In this document: positions 55,578 to 64,000 of the stretch, piece after piece
Layout: the number at the start of each line of letters is the position of its first letter
How positions within the stretch are numbered: position 1 is the stretch's first letter
Assembly (NCBI RefSeq): GCF_023910625.1
Contig: NZ_JAAVVW010000002.1
Coordinates: forward strand, 186,001 to 250,000
Reading direction: 5' to 3'
DNA from: Limnohabitans sp.
GTDB taxonomy: Bacteria; Pseudomonadota; Gammaproteobacteria; Burkholderiales; Burkholderiaceae_C
DNA length: 64,000 nt
Notes under the pieces: model-generated
What the model saw: only the letters and a program-made list of their open reading frames with translations
What the model was told of the DNA's origin: nothing
Database searches by the model: none
Translations under genes and position numbers: made by a program

Positions 55578-56192
55578 TTGGAGGTTGAAAATCATTCAAA
55601 CAAGTACTGCCCATGGTTCGATGGTAGATCCCCTGGCCTTTTGATCGGTCACTCGACACTCAGCGAACGACTGATGGGCTGCTCTGTCGTTTTGGCCCGA
55701 GACGGTGCAGTGGGTGCGGTGGATCCATGGGGGGTGGGCGCTTTGGTGGCCTGCAACGCGGTAGGCGATGTGATGGACCCCGCTACGGGCCAGGTGCTGG
55801 CCGGTGCCCGCACGGTCGATGGGCTGCGCCTGCTGGACACTCAACGCGCCTTGATGGCGGACGGGCGCGACCATCGCCTCCTGTCGGGTATCAACACCAC
55901 CATTGGCGTGGTGGCCACCAATGCCAGCCTGACCAAGCCCCAAGCCAAGCGCCTGGCCATGAGCGCCCACGACGACCTGGCCCGCAGCGTCCGACCCACA
56001 CACACCACGCTGGACGGAGACGCCTTGTTTGCCTTGCCCACCGGCACAGAAAACGGCACACCAGACCTGATGTTGCTGACAGTCACGGGCGCCGAAGCCA
56101 CGGCGCTGGCCACGGTCGATGCGATTCGGCAGGCGCAGGGCATCACCATCCAAACAGGGCTTGTTCCTGCGGCCATGAACAGGATAGCCTGA
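55578..56192 (+). pseudogene. P1-family (DmpA-like) peptidase with large internal deletion
   Basis: About 200 codons remain of a family normally 330-370 residues long. The N-terminal GLLIGHSTLSERLMGCSVVL, ARDGAVGAVD is followed at once by WGVGALVACNAVGDVMDPAT, GQVLAGARTVDGLRLLDTQ, SGINTTIGVVATNASLTKPQ and VRPTHTTLDGDALFALPTG. In intact members about 150 residues, containing the autocleavage region, lie between GAVAGVD and VGALVACNAVG. The frame is kept across the deletion. No ATG fits the start, and only TTG at 55578 opens the frame. It is presumably non-functional. Confidence 0.75.
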
Positions 56193-56247
56193 ACCCAGAG
56201 ACGACAAAGCCCACTCGGTGCAAAGTGGGCTGAGATGTGGATTGAAA

Positions 56248-56324
56248 TGGTAGGGCGTGACAGACTTGAACTGTCGACCAAAGGATTATGAGTCCTCTGC
56301 TCTAACCAACTGAGCTAACGCCCC
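56248..56324 (-). tRNA. tRNA-Met (CAU)
   Basis: The acceptor stem GGGGCGT pairs with ACGCCCT, and CCA is encoded at 56248-56250. The anticodon loop CTCATAA gives CAU, and the T loop is TTCAAGT. It is called elongator Met. A lysidine-modified tRNA-Ile with the same anticodon cannot be fully excluded without family alignment. Confidence 0.88.
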
Positions 56325-56358
56325 CACCGAAGCTGTGATTGTAGTGGGCGGCAGCGGC

Positions 56359-57363
56359 CTATTTGGACTGGCTCAGCGCGTTGCTGACCAAGCGCGAGGT
56401 GATGTTGACGATCTGGATCATGCGGTCATAGGGCATGCGGGTCGGGCCGATCACGCCCAAGGTGCCCACAATCTGGCCGTCGACCTCGTAGGGCGAGCTG
56501 ACCACCGACAGTTCCTGCATGGGCACGATCTGGCTTTCGCCGCCAATGTAAATGCGCACGCCTTCGGCCTGGCTGGACACGTCCAGCAAACGCATGAGGT
56601 GGGTTTTTTGCTCAAACAGCTCAAACGCACGTCGCAAGTGGCCCATGTCGCTGGAAAAATCGCTGACCGACAACAAATTGCGCTCGCCCGCGATCACCAC
56701 CTCGTTCTGTTCATCTGCCAGCGCCTCGGTGCTGACCTGCACAGCCGCTTGCATGAGGGTGGCGATTTCGCTTTGCAAGCTGACCAGTTCTTGCTGGACC
56801 CGACTGCGCACCTGCTCGATGGCCATGCCTGCGTAATGGGTGTTCAAAAAATTCGAAGTTTCGATCAGCTGGCTTTGCGAGTAATCGGTCTCGGTGAACA
56901 AAATACGGTTTTGTACATCACCTTCGGGCGAGACGATGATGACCAACAAACGCCGCTCGGACAATCGCAAAAACTCGATGTGCCGGAACACCGACGGCTT
57001 GCGCGGCGTCATGACCACACCCACAAAATGCGACAGGCTGGACAGCAAGTGGGCCGCACTGGCAATCACTTTTTGCGGCTGGTCGGGTGTGAGGGCCGGG
57101 GTTTCGATGCCGTCGCGCTGCACCGTGAGCATGGTGTCCACAAACAAGCGGTACCCCCGACTGGTCGGGATGCGCCCGGCCGAGGTGTGGGGGCTGGCGA
57201 TCAGGCCCAACTCTTCCAGGTCGGACATCACGTTACGGATGGTGGCGGGTGACAAATCCAGGCCCGAGGCTTTGGAGAGCGTGCGCGAGCCCACAGGCTG
57301 GCCGTCCGCGATGTAGCGTTCCACCAGCGCTTTGAGCAATAACTTGGCACGTTCATCTAGCAT
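56359..57363 (-). CDS. hrcA: heat-inducible transcription repressor HrcA
   Basis: 334 residues. The winged helix domain begins [20 protein letters not shown], with [20 protein letters not shown] and [20 protein letters not shown]. The rest of the family pattern follows ([19 protein letters not shown]). It represses chaperone genes through CIRCE operators. No CIRCE site was seen in the short divergent gap to nadK. Confidence 0.95.
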   Translation of the reverse strand: MLDERAKLLLKALVERYIADGQPVGSRTLSKASGLDLSPATIRNVMSDLEELGLIASPHTSAGRIPTSRGYRLFVDTMLTVQRDGIETPALTPDQPQKVIASAAHLLSSLSHFVGVVMTPRKPSVFRHIEFLRLSERRLLVIIVSPEGDVQNRILFTETDYSQSQLIETSNFLNTHYAGMAIEQVRSRVQQELVSLQSEIATLMQAAVQVSTEALADEQNEVVIAGERNLLSVSDFSSDMGHLRRAFELFEQKTHLMRLLDVSSQAEGVRIYIGGESQIVPMQELSVVSSPYEVDGQIVGTLGVIGPTRMPYDRMIQIVNITSRLVSNALSQSK

Positions 57364-57391
57364 TTGGTCATTTTAATGATGTAATTTGCGA

Positions 57392-58285
57392 ATGAGCTCC
57401 AAGTTCCGTCACATTGCACTCTTTGGCAAATACCACACCACCGCGCATGGCGGGGCGCTGGAGAGTTCACGCCGCGCTTTGGACGACGTGGCCCAGTTCT
57501 TGACCCGGCAAGGCTGCGATGTGGTGCTGGACCAAGAAACCGCCTCGCACACGGGCTTGAACCAATACCCTGTGCTGGAGATGGCCGAGATCGGCGCGCA
57601 GTGCGATCTGGGCCTGGTGATTGGCGGCGATGGCACCATGCTCGGCATAGGCCGCCAAATGGCCCACCATGGCCTGCCGCTGATGGGCATCAACCAAGGG
57701 CGGCTGGGCTTCATCACTGACATTCCCCTGCAAAGCTACCAGACTGTGTTGCTGCCCATGCTGCAGGGCCATTACCAAACCGAAGACCGCAGCTTGCTGC
57801 AAGCCCACGTCATGCGCGACCAGCGCAGCGTGTTCAGCGCGCTGGCCATGAACGATGTGGTGGTCAACCGGGGCGGTACCTCGGGCATGGTCGAGTTGCG
57901 GATCGAGGTTGACGGGCGGTTTGTGTCCAACCAACGGGCCGACGGCCTGATCATCGCCACGCCCACGGGCTCCACTGCTTATTCACTCTCGGTCGGTGGT
58001 CCCTTGATGCACCCGGCCATGGGCGGCTGGGTCATGGCCCCCATTGCACCGCACACCTTGTCGAACCGCCCCATCGTGCTGCCCGAGTCCTGCGAAATCA
58101 GCATCGAGATCGTGGCGGGGCGTTATGTCAGCGCCAACTTTGACATGCAATCGCTGGCAGATTTGATTTTGGGTGATCGGATCGTGGTCAATCGTTCAGA
58201 GCACAAAGTGCGCTTTTTACACCCGGCAGGCTGGAATTATTTCGACACCTTGCGCAAAAAAATGCACTGGAACGGGGGCGATTGA
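57392..58285 (+). CDS. nadK: NAD kinase
   Basis: 297 residues from [20 protein letters not shown]. It has the catalytic GGDG at residues 78-81 ([17 protein letters not shown]), [34 protein letters not shown] and [20 protein letters not shown]. It makes NADP from NAD and ATP. Divergent from hrcA and 3 bases before recN. Confidence 0.96.
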   Translation: MSSKFRHIALFGKYHTTAHGGALESSRRALDDVAQFLTRQGCDVVLDQETASHTGLNQYPVLEMAEIGAQCDLGLVIGGDGTMLGIGRQMAHHGLPLMGINQGRLGFITDIPLQSYQTVLLPMLQGHYQTEDRSLLQAHVMRDQRSVFSALAMNDVVVNRGGTSGMVELRIEVDGRFVSNQRADGLIIATPTGSTAYSLSVGGPLMHPAMGGWVMAPIAPHTLSNRPIVLPESCEISIEIVAGRYVSANFDMQSLADLILGDRIVVNRSEHKVRFLHPAGWNYFDTLRKKMHWNGGD

Positions 58286-58288
58286 ACC

Positions 58289-59983
58289 ATGGCATTGACG
58301 CACATCACCCTGCGCGACTTTGTGATCGTGCACGAACTGGCGCTGGACCTGAGCTCAGGCTTTAGCGTATTGACCGGCGAGACCGGTGCGGGCAAATCCA
58401 TCCTGATCGACGCCCTGCAACTGGCCTTGGGTGCCCGCGCCGAAGCCAGCGTGGTGCGTGAAGGTGCCAGCCGCTGCGAGGTGTGTGCCGAGTTTGAGCC
58501 CACAACCCGCATTCAGGCATGGCTCGAAGAAGCCGGGTTTGAGGCCAGCGCCAATTTACTGCTGCGCCGCACGGTGGACAGCAGCGGCAAAAGCCGCGCC
58601 TGGGTCAACGGCAGCCCCGCCACCGCCACGCAACTGCGCGAGCTGGGTGAGCAGTTGCTGGACATCCATGGCCAGCATGCTTGGCAAAGCCTGACACGAC
58701 CTGACGCGGTGCGAGGCTTGCTCGATGCCTATGCGGGCACCGACACGCGCCCGCTCAAAGCCGCTTGGCAGGCCTGGCGCCAGGCTCAGCAAACGCTGGC
58801 CGATGCCCTGCAAGCACAAAGCACTTTGGCCAACGAACGCGAACGCCTGGCCTGGCAAATCGGCGAACTGGAAAAACTGAACCCGCAAGTGGACGAATGG
58901 CAAGAGCTGAGCTCCCAGCACAGCCGTTTGGCGAACGCGCAAGCCTTGATCGATGGGGCCAACCAGAGCACGGCCTTGCTCGAAGGCGGTGAGAGCGACA
59001 GCGAAAGCGGCGCGTTGCGCCAGCTGTCCCGCACCATCCAAACCCTTCAATCTTTGGGACAGTATGAGGCCGAATTCAACGCCTTGGCCGAGGTGCTGGC
59101 GTCTGCGCAGGCCCAAGCCGAAGACGTGGCCCATAGCCTGCACAGCTATTTGCGGAAAACCGACCTGGACCCACAGCACTTGGCCCAACTGGACGAGCGC
59201 ATGGGTCTGTGGCTGTCGCTGGCCCGGCGCTACAAAAAAATACCGGACGAGCTGCCCTTGAGCTTGCAAACCTGGCGCCAAGAGCTGGCCCAGCTCGATG
59301 CCGCCGCCGACCTGGACAGCCTGCAAAAAGCCGAACAAGCTGCCCACAAAGCTTGCCTGCAAGCAGCCAAAGCCGTATCAAATCAACGCCAAAAAGCCGC
59401 TAAACCATTGGCCCAAGCCGTCAGCAGCGCGATGCAGCAACTGGGCATGCAAGGCGGCCGCTTTGAGGTGCAGTTGCAAACCCTGGATGCGCCCGCGCAA
59501 CATGGCCTGGAAGAAGTCAGCTTTTTGGTCGCCGGACACGAAGGCAGCACGCCCCGGCCCGTGGGCAAAGTGGCCTCGGGAGGCGAGCTCTCGCGCATCG
59601 CACTGGCCATTGCGGTGACCACCAGCGAGCTGGGCGAAGCCAGGACCTTGATCTTTGACGAGGTGGACTCCGGCGTGGGCGGTGCTGTGGCCGAAACCGT
59701 GGGCCGATTGATGAAACAACTCGGCCAACACCGGCAAGTGCTGGCCGTGACCCACCTGCCCCAGGTGGCCGCCTGCGCAGACCACCACCTGCTGGTGAGC
59801 AAGGCCGCGGCCAAGGGACAGGTCATCAGCCAGGTGCGTGGCGTCAAGGGCGAAGAGCGCGTGAACGAAATCGCCCGCATGTTGGGCGGCGAAAAGCTGT
59901 CCGCCACCACCCTAGCCCACGCCCGCGAAATGCTGGGCGATACCCCGCTGAAACCCCAAGGCCGCAAAGCCGCACAAAGCTGA
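58289..59983 (+). CDS. recN: DNA repair protein RecN
   Basis: 564 residues of SMC-like architecture. Walker [11 protein letters not shown] is at about 30-39, followed by the LAL-x-ARA signature of RecN. A central coiled coil spans about 150-390. The ABC signature is [14 protein letters not shown], Walker B is [12 protein letters not shown], and [17 protein letters not shown] follows. It helps repair double-strand breaks. In an operon nadK-recN-rapZ. Confidence 0.96.
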   Translation: MALTHITLRDFVIVHELALDLSSGFSVLTGETGAGKSILIDALQLALGARAEASVVREGASRCEVCAEFEPTTRIQAWLEEAGFEASANLLLRRTVDSSGKSRAWVNGSPATATQLRELGEQLLDIHGQHAWQSLTRPDAVRGLLDAYAGTDTRPLKAAWQAWRQAQQTLADALQAQSTLANERERLAWQIGELEKLNPQVDEWQELSSQHSRLANAQALIDGANQSTALLEGGESDSESGALRQLSRTIQTLQSLGQYEAEFNALAEVLASAQAQAEDVAHSLHSYLRKTDLDPQHLAQLDERMGLWLSLARRYKKIPDELPLSLQTWRQELAQLDAAADLDSLQKAEQAAHKACLQAAKAVSNQRQKAAKPLAQAVSSAMQQLGMQGGRFEVQLQTLDAPAQHGLEEVSFLVAGHEGSTPRPVGKVASGGELSRIALAIAVTTSELGEARTLIFDEVDSGVGGAVAETVGRLMKQLGQHRQVLAVTHLPQVAACADHHLLVSKAAAKGQVISQVRGVKGEERVNEIARMLGGEKLSATTLAHAREMLGDTPLKPQGRKAAQS

Positions 59984-59985
59984 GC

Positions 59986-60843
59986 ATGGACATCATCCTC
60001 ATCACCGGCATGTCCGGCTCTGGCAAATCGGTGGCGCTGCACGCCCTGGAAGACGCGGGTTATTACTGCGTGGACAACCTGCCGCCTGAGTTGCTGATTC
60101 CATTCGTCAAGCTCGAAGAGCAACACCAAGAGCGGCGTCTGGCGATTGCCATCGATGTGCGCAGCGCCTATTCTTTGCACCTGATGCCTGAGCAAATGGG
60201 TTTGCTGAGCAACATGGGCATGACGGTGAAGTCGGTTTTTCTGGACGCGAACTCCGACACGCTGCAGCGCCGATATTCTGAATCGCGGCGCAAACACCCT
60301 TTGTCGGGCGGCAACAAACCCCAAAGCGACAAAGCCTTGATTGAAACCATTGGTTTCGAGCGTGAATTGCTGGCCGACTTGCGCGATCGTGCACACATCA
60401 TCGACACCAGCTTGCTGCGATCGGCACAGCTTCAAACCTACATCAAGACCTTGGTCAGCGCCCCTTCAGCCCAGCTGACCTTGGTGTTTGAATCGTTTGG
60501 CTTCAAACGCGGCATTCCCACAGATGCCGACTATGTGTTTGACGTGCGCATGTTGCCCAACCCCCATTACGAGAGCGCGCTACGCCCTTTGACGGGACGG
60601 GACGAGCCGGTGCAGGCCTATTTGCGCCAGTCCGAAGCGTTCTTGCAGATGCAAATGCAGATCGAGGGGTTCCTCATGCACTGGGTTCCAGCCATCGAAC
60701 GCGACCACCGCAGCTACGTGACGGTGGCCATCGGCTGCACTGGGGGGCAGCACCGCTCGGTGTTCATGGTCGAGCAGTTGGCACAAAGCTTTGGCGCACG
60801 CTGGCTCACACTCAAACGGCACCGAGAACTCGACGCAGTCTAA
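59986..60843 (+). CDS. rapZ: RNase adapter/nucleotide-binding protein RapZ
   Basis: 285 residues. P-loop [10 protein letters not shown] near residue 8, then [55 protein letters not shown], and [20 protein letters not shown] near the C-terminus. In enterics it controls small-RNA decay, and in other bacteria its role is less clear. It starts 2 bases after recN. Confidence 0.95.
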   Translation: MDIILITGMSGSGKSVALHALEDAGYYCVDNLPPELLIPFVKLEEQHQERRLAIAIDVRSAYSLHLMPEQMGLLSNMGMTVKSVFLDANSDTLQRRYSESRRKHPLSGGNKPQSDKALIETIGFERELLADLRDRAHIIDTSLLRSAQLQTYIKTLVSAPSAQLTLVFESFGFKRGIPTDADYVFDVRMLPNPHYESALRPLTGRDEPVQAYLRQSEAFLQMQMQIEGFLMHWVPAIERDHRSYVTVAIGCTGGQHRSVFMVEQLAQSFGARWLTLKRHRELDAV

Positions 60844-60898
60844 GCCCGGCCTGCCCGCTTGATGCGCGACCTTGCAGAGCGAAAAAACTCCAGGCCTT

Positions 60899-61942
60899 TT
60901 ACTTGGCCGCCAATAACAGCCGTATCGGCGCAGGCAACCCCATCTCAGGCCACGCACTGGCATCCACCCATTGGCCTTCACAAGCTGGGACCTGCAAAGC
61001 TGTGCTCGTCATCCGCACCGGGTGCAGGTGCAGGTCGCGATGCGTCAGCACATGCTTCCAGGGCTCGATGTATTGCGGCTGCGCGCCCTGCACCCATGCG
61101 GCCAGCAAGTCCGCTTCTGACTCAAAAACCGGCAAGCTGAACAAACCGGCCCAGATGCCTGTGCTTGGCCGCCTTTGGAGCCAGACCTGACCCTGCGAAT
61201 TGACGGCCCACAAGAGCCAGAGCGTGACGCTGCGGCGCTTGAGTTTGCGGGTTTTGACGGGAAAGGCCAATGGCTCACCCAGCGCTTGGGCCTGGCACAC
61301 GGCGCTCACAGGGCAGATCTCGCACTGTGTCTTGCGCGGTAAACACACAGTGGCCCCCAAATCCATCAGCGCTTGGGTGTAGCGGGGCATGTCAGTGTTC
61401 CGCGCGGGCAAAAGCTCTTGCGCCAAGGCCCACAAAGCCTTTTCGTTTTTGGTCACAGCCAAATCCTCTGCATAGCCCAGTACGCGGGTCAACACGCGTT
61501 TGACGTTGCCGTCCAGAATGGCCACCCGCTCCTGAAAGCAAAAAGCGGCAATTGCAGCAGCCGTCGATCGACCAATGCCGGGCAGGGTTTGCAGATCTTC
61601 AGCAAGGCGCGGAAAGGCTCCGCCAAAGCGCCCCATCACCTCTTGAGCGCACTTGTGCAGGTTGCGAGCCCGGCTGTAATAGCCCAAGCCGCTCCACAGC
61701 GCCAGCACATCGTCTTGGTGCGCGGCAGCCAAGGCGGCCACATCGGGAAAGCGCCCCAAAAACCGTGGAAAGTAATCGAGCACCGTCTTCACCTGCGTTT
61801 GTTGCAGCATGATCTCGGACAACCAGACACGGTAAGGATCTTGCGTGTTTTGCCAGGGCAGGCTCTGGCGCCCATGCTGGCGCTGCCAGTCCACCATGAG
61901 ATGGGCAAAATCATCGGCCCATGCGATCAAGGTTTCTGGCAT
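60899..61942 (-). CDS. mutY: A/G-specific adenine glycosylase MutY
   Basis: 347 residues from [20 protein letters not shown]. It has [20 protein letters not shown] with QQTQVKTVL, the helix-hairpin-helix [17 protein letters not shown], the catalytic Asp in [16 protein letters not shown] and the Fe-S ligands C-x6-C-x2-C-x5-C in [17 protein letters not shown]. The C-terminal Nudix-like domain recognises 8-oxoG. It removes A opposite 8-oxoG. It overlaps the end of mutM by 16 bases, so the two GO-system genes are coupled. Confidence 0.95.
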   Translation of the reverse strand: MPETLIAWADDFAHLMVDWQRQHGRQSLPWQNTQDPYRVWLSEIMLQQTQVKTVLDYFPRFLGRFPDVAALAAAHQDDVLALWSGLGYYSRARNLHKCAQEVMGRFGGAFPRLAEDLQTLPGIGRSTAAAIAAFCFQERVAILDGNVKRVLTRVLGYAEDLAVTKNEKALWALAQELLPARNTDMPRYTQALMDLGATVCLPRKTQCEICPVSAVCQAQALGEPLAFPVKTRKLKRRSVTLWLLWAVNSQGQVWLQRRPSTGIWAGLFSLPVFESEADLLAAWVQGAQPQYIEPWKHVLTHRDLHLHPVRMTSTALQVPACEGQWVDASAWPEMGLPAPIRLLLAAK

Positions 61943-62742
61943 ACAGGGCAATAAAATGTGGTGCGCTGGCCTTGCAGCATGGGCTTGATCGGGGTGCTGC
62001 ACGCTCGGCAAGGCTCACCTGCACGTCCGTACACTGCCGCCTCCAGTTGAAAGTAGCCGGTGCGACCTTCGGCGCTCACAAAATCCTTGAGCGAGCTGCC
62101 GCCTTGTTGCACGGCGCGGGTCAACACCTGCACGATGGCGGCATGCAACTTGGCTACACGGGGACGGGACAAGCGCGCGGCCTTGGTGGTGGGGCGTATG
62201 CCTGCCATGAACAAGGCCTCGGACGCATAAATATTGCCCACTCCCACCACCACATCACCCGCTAACAAAACTTGCTTGATGGCAGACTGGCGCTTTTTCA
62301 GAGCATCGGCAAAAGCGCTCACATCGAATTGACCATTCAAAGGCTCCACGCCCAGCCGACCCAGCAGCTTTTGGGCTTGCGGGGAATCTTCTGACGGGGC
62401 CCAAACCACTGCACCGAAACGGCGCGGGTCGTGCAGGCGCAGCACGCCCCGATCAGTCACCAAATCCATGTGGTCATGTGGACCGGATTCGGGCTGTGCG
62501 GCTGCAAAGTTCAGACTACCCGACATGCCCAAATGAACCAAGAGCAGGCCTTGATCCAGATCAAGCAACAGGTATTTACCCCGGCGCCGCACAGCCAGAA
62601 TTTGCTGCCCCACAAGACTGTGGGCTGAAACCCCCAATGGCCAACGCAGGGGTTTACCCAGGTTCAGGGCCCGGATAGACGCCAACACAATTCGATCGGC
62701 AAAGCTGCGTCGGGTGACTTCAACTTCGGGGAGTTCGGGCAT
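61927..62742 (-). CDS. mutM: formamidopyrimidine-DNA glycosylase MutM (Fpg)
   Basis: 271 residues. The N-terminal [18 protein letters not shown] includes the catalytic Pro2 and Glu3. [20 protein letters not shown] and [19 protein letters not shown] are present, and the zinc finger [13 protein letters not shown]...FYCPVC is intact. It excises 8-oxoguanine. Upstream partner of mutY in one transcript. Confidence 0.97.
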   Translation of the reverse strand: MPELPEVEVTRRSFADRIVLASIRALNLGKPLRWPLGVSAHSLVGQQILAVRRRGKYLLLDLDQGLLLVHLGMSGSLNFAAAQPESGPHDHMDLVTDRGVLRLHDPRRFGAVVWAPSEDSPQAQKLLGRLGVEPLNGQFDVSAFADALKKRQSAIKQVLLAGDVVVGVGNIYASEALFMAGIRPTTKAARLSRPRVAKLHAAIVQVLTRAVQQGGSSLKDFVSAEGRTGYFQLEAAVYGRAGEPCRACSTPIKPMLQGQRTTFYCPVCQKP

Positions 62743-62812
62743 AGGCTTGGGTAGAAAAAGGGTCTTGAACCGCCCAGCTCAAATCGGCGGTTGAGTGGAT
62801 TATGATGAACTC

Positions 62813-64000
62813 ATGAAATTTTGGCTTCTGGTTGCATTGATGTTGTCTTGCGTTTTAGGCGCAAGCGGCACAATCTGTAGCACGCCCTGCCGGCCCCCCC
62901 TCAGATCTGTCTGTACAAAATTCAGCTCTGGACGCTGCTCTTTTTTACCAGCTTCTTTTAGGCGAAATGAACGTCAGAAGCGGTTCGCCTGGCAGCGGCT
63001 TTTCGATCATTTTGGAGGCGGCGCGCCAAACACGTGATCCCTTGTTGTTTCAAAGGGCTGTGGATGTTGCGCTGCAATCGCGCTCGGGAGATGCTGCTTT
63101 GCAAGCTGCACAAGCCTGGAAAAACGCCTTACCCGAATCCACTGAAGCCAATCGCTATTTGTTGCAAATCTTATTGGCCCTGAACCGCATTGATGAAGCG
63201 GGTAAAGCCCTGACGGTGTCGATTCGGGATTTACCAGCCGTCGCGCAAAATGCCGCCATCGGCTCCATCCCTCGGGTTTTTTCACGTGTCCAAGACAAAA
63301 AAATGGCCGCAGACACGGTGGAAAGAGCGCTGGAAGCTGCCTTGAAACATGCCCAAACAGCCGCTTCAGCCTGGACCACAGTGGGGCGAATGCGGCGAGA
63401 CGCAGGCCAAGTGGGCCAAGCTGTCGAAGCAGTCCGCATGGGCGTAGCAGCCGATACCACTGCCCAAGGCCCTCTTTTGCTGGCGCTCAGCTTGGCCAGT
63501 GTCGCGCCCACCGATCTTTTGCCATTGCTCCAAAATGCCATGCAGGGCGCGGTTGAGCCAGAGCTTCGTTTGGGTTACGCCCGCTTGCTCATTGGCCAAC
63601 ATGCTTACGCTGAAGCTCTGACGCAATTACACAAACTCAATGCAGATCAGCCGACTTTTGCTGACGGCTGGCTCGTTCATGGACTGCTTTTGCTCGAAAC
63701 CGGTAAAGGGCAGCTTGCAGAATCAAAGCTGCACAAGCACCTCGAATTGGCCAGTTCATCTGGACGCGTTCCATCTCAAATCTCGGGGCCAGGAGAGTCC
63801 TTGATGGCTTTGGCCCAAATTGCCCAACGCAAAGGGCAATTCGCACAAGCACAACAGTGGTTGGCACAAGTGCCCGCTGATGCCGATCCCATCAAGCTGG
63901 CCAGCCGTCAAGCGGATCTGCTCTCTCAGCAAGGTCGCCTGGATGAAGCGCGGCTGGTGTTGGAGCAAATCAGAGCGAACACACCGGAACTGGCCATCAA
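62813..64000 (+). CDS. TPR-repeat exported protein, apparent frameshift, partial
   Basis: The signal peptide MKFWLLVALMLSCVLGA is read from the ATG at 62813. The mature sequence continues in the +1 frame as AQSVARPAGPPSDLSVQNSA, LDAALFYQLLLGEMNVRSGS and then TPR-like helices to the window end. The shift falls in GGCGCAAGCGGCAC (62859-62872), where one extra G would explain it. Without it the product would be a normal lipoprotein-biogenesis-neighbourhood TPR protein of the kind found between mutM and lolB in Burkholderiales. It is divergent from mutM. The 3' end is outside the window. Confidence 0.65.

Overview
The window looks like about 64 kb of chromosome from a betaproteobacterium of the order Burkholderiales, most likely a Comamonadaceae-type freshwater organism. 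This rests on the housekeeping gene order (hemW-rdgB-rph divergent from yicC-gmk-rpoZ-spoT, then greB; hrcA divergent from nadK-recN-rapZ; mutY-mutM next to a TPR gene), the high GC content of the core genes, and a ureA-(small membrane gene)-ureBCEFG operon. No rRNA genes or CRISPR arrays are visible. Three tRNA genes are present: Ser-UGA, Arg-ACG and Met-CAU.

Layout. 1-10.6 kb: core metabolic and stress genes, namely an MsbA-like ABC exporter, a TauE/SafE permease, a PHA synthase, a DUF2237 protein, a cysteine-free Rrf2 regulator, an operon of a small exported protein with two different photolyase/cryptochrome proteins, and an EamA transporter. 10.9-14.6 kb: a NitT/TauT-type ABC uptake system followed by ureD. 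14.7-22.7 kb: an accessory block splitting ureD from the rest of the urease operon. It holds an MgtC/DUF4010 membrane protein, a collapsed recombinase-type element with an IS3-family element inside it, a low-GC 674-residue coiled-coil protein of unknown function, a LysR/tautomerase pair and a truncated IS256-family element. 22.9-27.9 kb: a decayed urtE fragment, then ureABCEFG. 28-37.5 kb: tRNA-Ser, then a type I secretion system (HlyD, ABC, TolC) with its probable cargo, a 1455-residue DUF11-repeat surface protein. 38-45.6 kb: housekeeping genes.

45.7-55.4 kb is a mobile, scrambled island ending at tRNA-Arg. It is bracketed by two full-length IS256-family copies that lack target duplications. 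Inside are the 3' part of a P4-type integrase, a filamentous-phage-type replication gene cut by a fresh IS4-family insertion with a perfect 9-bp duplication, and a cluster of secreted hydrolases that includes an unusual beta-lactamase-like/dienelactone-hydrolase fusion with two broken paralogues. The 5' part of a second integrase lies against tRNA-Arg. 55.5-64 kb returns to core genes (a P1 peptidase with an internal deletion, tRNA-Met, hrcA, nadK, recN, rapZ, mutY, mutM, and a TPR gene with an apparent frameshift running off the end).

Functionally, the urease genes would release ammonia from urea. The original Urt urea transporter is represented here only by a urtE scrap, and a different ABC importer sits beside ureD. 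The secretion system and giant repeat protein suggest surface attachment. The best candidates for undescribed biology are the isolated coiled-coil/BRCT-like protein at 18-20 kb, the serine-hydrolase fusion family at 48-53.7 kb, and the small His-rich membrane protein inside the urease operon.
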